The notes under the pieces: model-generated
Seen by the model: only the letters and a program-made list of their open reading frames with translations
The model's database searches: none
What the model was told of the DNA's origin: nothing
Made by a program: the position numbers and the translations under genes
Shown: positions 13,616 through 15,662 of the stretch, one piece after another
Layout: each line of letters starts with the position of its first letter
Numbering within the stretch: the stretch's first letter is position 1
Source of the DNA: CAZLBV01 sp964557845
GTDB taxonomy: Bacteria; Acidobacteriota; Aminicenantia; Aminicenantales; Aminicenantaceae
Direction: 5' to 3'
Assembly (NCBI GenBank): GCA_964557845.1
Contig: CAZLBV010000061.1
Span: forward strand, 1-15,662
Length of the DNA: 15,662 bases

Positions 13616-14434
13616 ATGAAAATAGCTCTTGTTCAACAGCATGCAGTAGCGGATAGAAAAGATAATATTCGACGGGGTACGGAAGCCTTTAAGCAAGCAG
13701 CAGATAATGGTGCGGAATTGATCGCGTATGCAGAACTGGGTTTCTCCAGGTTTTTTCCACAGTTTCCAGATGTTTCTGATCCGCTGGTTCAAGCGGAAAG
13801 AATTCCAGGCCCTCTCACTAACCACTTTTCTGAACTTTCAAAAAAGTATAGTGTAGTTACAGTTATAAATCTTTATGAGACAGACGGAAAGTTCCAGTAT
13901 GATTCCTCGCCGGTGATAGATGCCGATGGAAAGCTATTGGGAGTCGTTCGAATGGTGCATATCATGGATGGCATGGGATTCCATGAGAAAAATTATTACA
14001 CACCCGGGAACAGCGAACGACTTGTCTTTGATACCCGGGTCGGCAGGTTAGGTGTGTCCATATGTTATGACAGGCATTTCCCGGAGTATATGCGCCAGTT
14101 AGCCTTAGATAAGGCAGAGATCGTGATCATTCCTCAGGCAGGTGCCATGGGGGAATGGCCCGATGGTATTTTTGAAGCAGAGCTTCAGGTGGCATCCTTT
14201 CAAAATGGATATTTCACCGCTTTAGTCAATCGGGTAGGCCAAGAAGAAAACCTTGATTTTGCCGGGGGATCATTTGTCTGTGATCCGGAAGGAAGGATCA
14301 TCGCTCAAGCCCCCTATGGAGATGATTTTATTCTCTATGCTGATTGTAATCTGGAAAAAGTAAAAAAGAGCCCGGCTAAAAAATTCTTCTTATCCGACAG
14401 AAGGCCGGATTTTTATAGGATTCTGAAAAAATGA
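13616..14434 (+). CDS. Nitrilase-superfamily carbon-nitrogen hydrolase (amidase/carbamoylase type)
   Basis: The protein has 272 residues, a cytoplasmic single-domain nitrilase-fold enzyme. The catalytic triad is visible: E40 in AYAELGFS, K125 in FHEKNYYTPG and C150 in GVSICYDRHFPE. The CYDRHFPE segment and the later QNGYFTALVNRVG and FAGGSFVCDPEG resemble N-carbamoylputrescine amidase and beta-ureidopropionase rather than true nitrilases, so hydrolysis of an amide or N-carbamoyl compound with release of ammonia is likely. The start is set by AAGGAGA nine bases upstream. It diverges from the alcohol dehydrogenase operon across a dyad-rich 170-base region, and its stop overlaps the NusG-like gene by ATGA. 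The NCS1 permease at the left edge could import a pyrimidine-type substrate, but no dihydropyrimidinase is present here, so that link is weak. Confidence 0.88.
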   Translation: MKIALVQQHAVADRKDNIRRGTEAFKQAADNGAELIAYAELGFSRFFPQFPDVSDPLVQAERIPGPLTNHFSELSKKYSVVTVINLYETDGKFQYDSSPVIDADGKLLGVVRMVHIMDGMGFHEKNYYTPGNSERLVFDTRVGRLGVSICYDRHFPEYMRQLALDKAEIVIIPQAGAMGEWPDGIFEAELQVASFQNGYFTALVNRVGQEENLDFAGGSFVCDPEGRIIAQAPYGDDFILYADCNLEKVKKSPAKKFFLSDRRPDFYRILKK

Positions 14435-14910
14435 AAAAGTGGTATGTGATCAATGCGAAACCTAAAAAAGAATTCCAAGTAGAAAGACTTTTTATAGAGG
14501 GAGGTTTTGAGATCTATACTCCCAAGTATATTCAGGATAAACAAATAAAACCTTTTTTCCCTGGATATCAGTTCTTAAGATTTGAGTATCCGGAGCAGTA
14601 CCGAATGGTTAAATACACCAGGGGGGTAAAAAGTGTCATCGGTAATGATTCCGGCCCTATTCCGATAGCTGATGAGGTCATAAACCGGATCCGGGCTAGG
14701 GAGGTTAATGGAGTGATCGAACTGGAAAAGTATGGGCTTGAACCCGGTTTAGGGGATGAGATCGAGGTCATGGAAGGGGCGATGAAGGGACTTCGGGGTG
14801 TGTTTCATAAAGAGATGACGGATAAGGAAAGAGTGATTATCCTCTTAAATTATGTTTCCTACCAGGGAACATTGATCATAGAAAAAAAGAAATTAAAAAA
14901 AGTATTATAA
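14431..14910 (+). CDS. NusG-like transcription elongation factor paralogue (RfaH/LoaP type)
   Basis: The protein has 159 residues. An NGN domain spans about 1-92, with KKWYVINAKPKKEFQVERL at the start and the RNA-polymerase-facing PFFPGYQFLRF at 41-51. A KOW domain spans about 105-158 (PGLGDEIEVMEGAMKGLRGVF). Housekeeping NusG normally sits beside secE and ribosomal protein genes. This copy instead overlaps a metabolic amidase gene by ATGA, so it is a specialised paralogue. Such proteins travel with RNA polymerase and suppress termination in one or a few long operons, often recruited by a short DNA element in the operon leader. Its target operon is not evident, and no sequence matching the E. 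coli ops element was noticed. Its stop at 14908-14910 directly abuts the stop of the convergent aminotransferase gene. Confidence 0.85.
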   Translation: MKKWYVINAKPKKEFQVERLFIEGGFEIYTPKYIQDKQIKPFFPGYQFLRFEYPEQYRMVKYTRGVKSVIGNDSGPIPIADEVINRIRAREVNGVIELEKYGLEPGLGDEIEVMEGAMKGLRGVFHKEMTDKERVIILLNYVSYQGTLIIEKKKLKKVL

Positions 14911-15662
14911 TCATGAAGCTGCTGATTTTATCAGATTCAGTTCTTCATCAATGAGTGATAAACCCTGGAGAAAATATTCTTTTTCCGAACCGATACCCAA
15001 TCTGATGTAGCCATCCATTCCGAAAAAATCCCCGGGAATGATAAGAACGCTTTTATCTTCTCTTAATTTCTCTGCCAGATGGGAAGAGTTAATATCAAGA
15101 TCATAACGGAGAAAAGCCATAGCGCCTGCTTTGGGTGGGACAAGATGAAAAAGACCTTCATGCCGGTCGATCCAATCTTTAAGGATCCCCAGATTGTTAT
15201 TGATCAAAGCCCTGCTTCTTTCCAAAATATTCTTTCGGTTTACCGGCTGCAAGATCAAGGAAGCGATATGGTCACTTAATACTCCCGGAGCGATAGTGGT
15301 GTAATCATGATGGGACCACGCTCTTTCAATTATATCGGCAGGTCCGGCTAACCACCCGATTCTCAGCCCGGGAAGAGCATAGGCTTTGGATAATCCACCG
15401 GATACTATGATTTTAGCATAGGAATTTTTAAGGTTCATAAAGGAAGCACATTCTTTCCCATCCAGTTCTGCGCCCCGGTAAATTTCATCGGCGTAGATCC
15501 AGATATTATTTCTTTCGGCAATGCCGATAATCTGTTCCATTTCCTTTTCTGATAAAACCGAGCCCGTGGGATTGTTGGGGTTACAGAGAACAATCATTTT
15601 TGTTTTTGGGGAGACCAGAGATCGGATTTCTTCAAGATCAGGCGTCCATGCTGATTTTTCTT
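14911..15662 (-). CDS. Class I/II PLP aminotransferase (N-terminus beyond the window)
   Basis: The frame is open from the right edge to TGA at 14913-14911, giving 250 residues of the C-terminal part of a fold-type I aminotransferase of about 380-400. From the edge come a TPDLEEIRSLVSPKTK stretch, the family hallmark NPNNPTG, then YADEIYRG, whose Asp holds the PLP ring nitrogen. SGGLSKAYALPGLRIGW follows, with the Schiff-base lysine at codon 15387-15385 and the phosphate-binding Arg. A late GYIRLGIG contains the likely carboxylate-binding Arg. The enzyme would exchange an amino group between an amino acid and a keto acid in the cytoplasm. Substrate class (aspartate, aromatic, alanine) cannot be set without the N-terminus. 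ATG 15597 is internal, not the start. It converges with the NusG-like gene with no base between the stops. Confidence 0.9.
   Translation of the reverse strand, partial: EKSAWTPDLEEIRSLVSPKTKMIVLCNPNNPTGSVLSEKEMEQIIGIAERNNIWIYADEIYRGAELDGKECASFMNLKNSYAKIIVSGGLSKAYALPGLRIGWLAGPADIIERAWSHHDYTTIAPGVLSDHIASLILQPVNRKNILERSRALINNNLGILKDWIDRHEGLFHLVPPKAGAMAFLRYDLDINSSHLAEKLREDKSVLIIPGDFFGMDGYIRLGIGSEKEYFLQGLSLIDEELNLIKSAAS

Noticed and set aside
1..15662. CRISPR array, tRNA/rRNA genes, insertion sequences, attachment sites or phage genes
   Set aside because: No regularly spaced repeats, cloverleaf-like sequences, transposase or integrase frames or target-site duplications were seen on either strand.

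Overview
The window reads as one stretch of ordinary bacterial chromosome, AT-leaning and gene-dense, using the standard code (TGA serves as a stop). Three things point to an anaerobic, Gram-negative (diderm) heterotroph: a tungsten/molybdenum-type aldehyde:ferredoxin oxidoreductase, a radical SAM/SPASM maturase, and a secreted glycine-rich beta-barrel-like protein. I cannot name the phylum. No tRNA, rRNA, CRISPR array, transposase or phage gene was seen, and I found no classical GC-hairpin/T-run terminator.

Left part (1-6898). A nucleobase-type NCS1 permease, cut by the left edge, runs leftwards. Divergent from it, behind a consensus sigma70 promoter (894-921), is a rightward run of genes: aldehyde oxidoreductase, a two-domain class II aldolase-like protein joined to it by an ATGA overlap, an MFS transporter split by a one-base frameshift in an A6 run, and a lipid/diacylglycerol kinase-like protein. 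Aldolase chemistry yielding an aldehyde, oxidation of that aldehyde and uptake of a substrate would make a coherent catabolic unit, but the substrate is unknown.

Middle part (6899-11562). After a 326-base gap comes a Tat-exported N-terminal-nucleophile glycosylasparaginase. It is followed by a tandem-GNAT protein that overlaps a radical SAM/SPASM enzyme by ATGA, and then by a secreted barrel-like protein with four clustered cysteines. The GNAT/radical SAM couplet has a complete set of cluster-binding cysteines but no obvious substrate gene, which makes it the best candidate here for an undescribed modification system.

Right part (11596-15662). A leftward pair encodes a zinc alcohol dehydrogenase and an LsrF-type class I aldolase. 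It diverges from a rightward pair encoding a nitrilase-superfamily amidase and a NusG/RfaH-like elongation factor. The intergenic region between the pairs carries back-to-back -35 boxes that form a perfect dyad, plus further dyads, which suggests shared control. A class I/II aminotransferase, cut by the right edge, abuts the NusG-like gene tail to tail with no intervening base.

Taken together, the genes look like several short catabolic operons (permease, MFS carrier, two aldolases, two aldehyde/alcohol oxidoreductases, amidase, asparaginase, aminotransferase) handling carbonyl and nitrogen compounds, with an unrelated-looking peptide or protein modification couplet in the middle.
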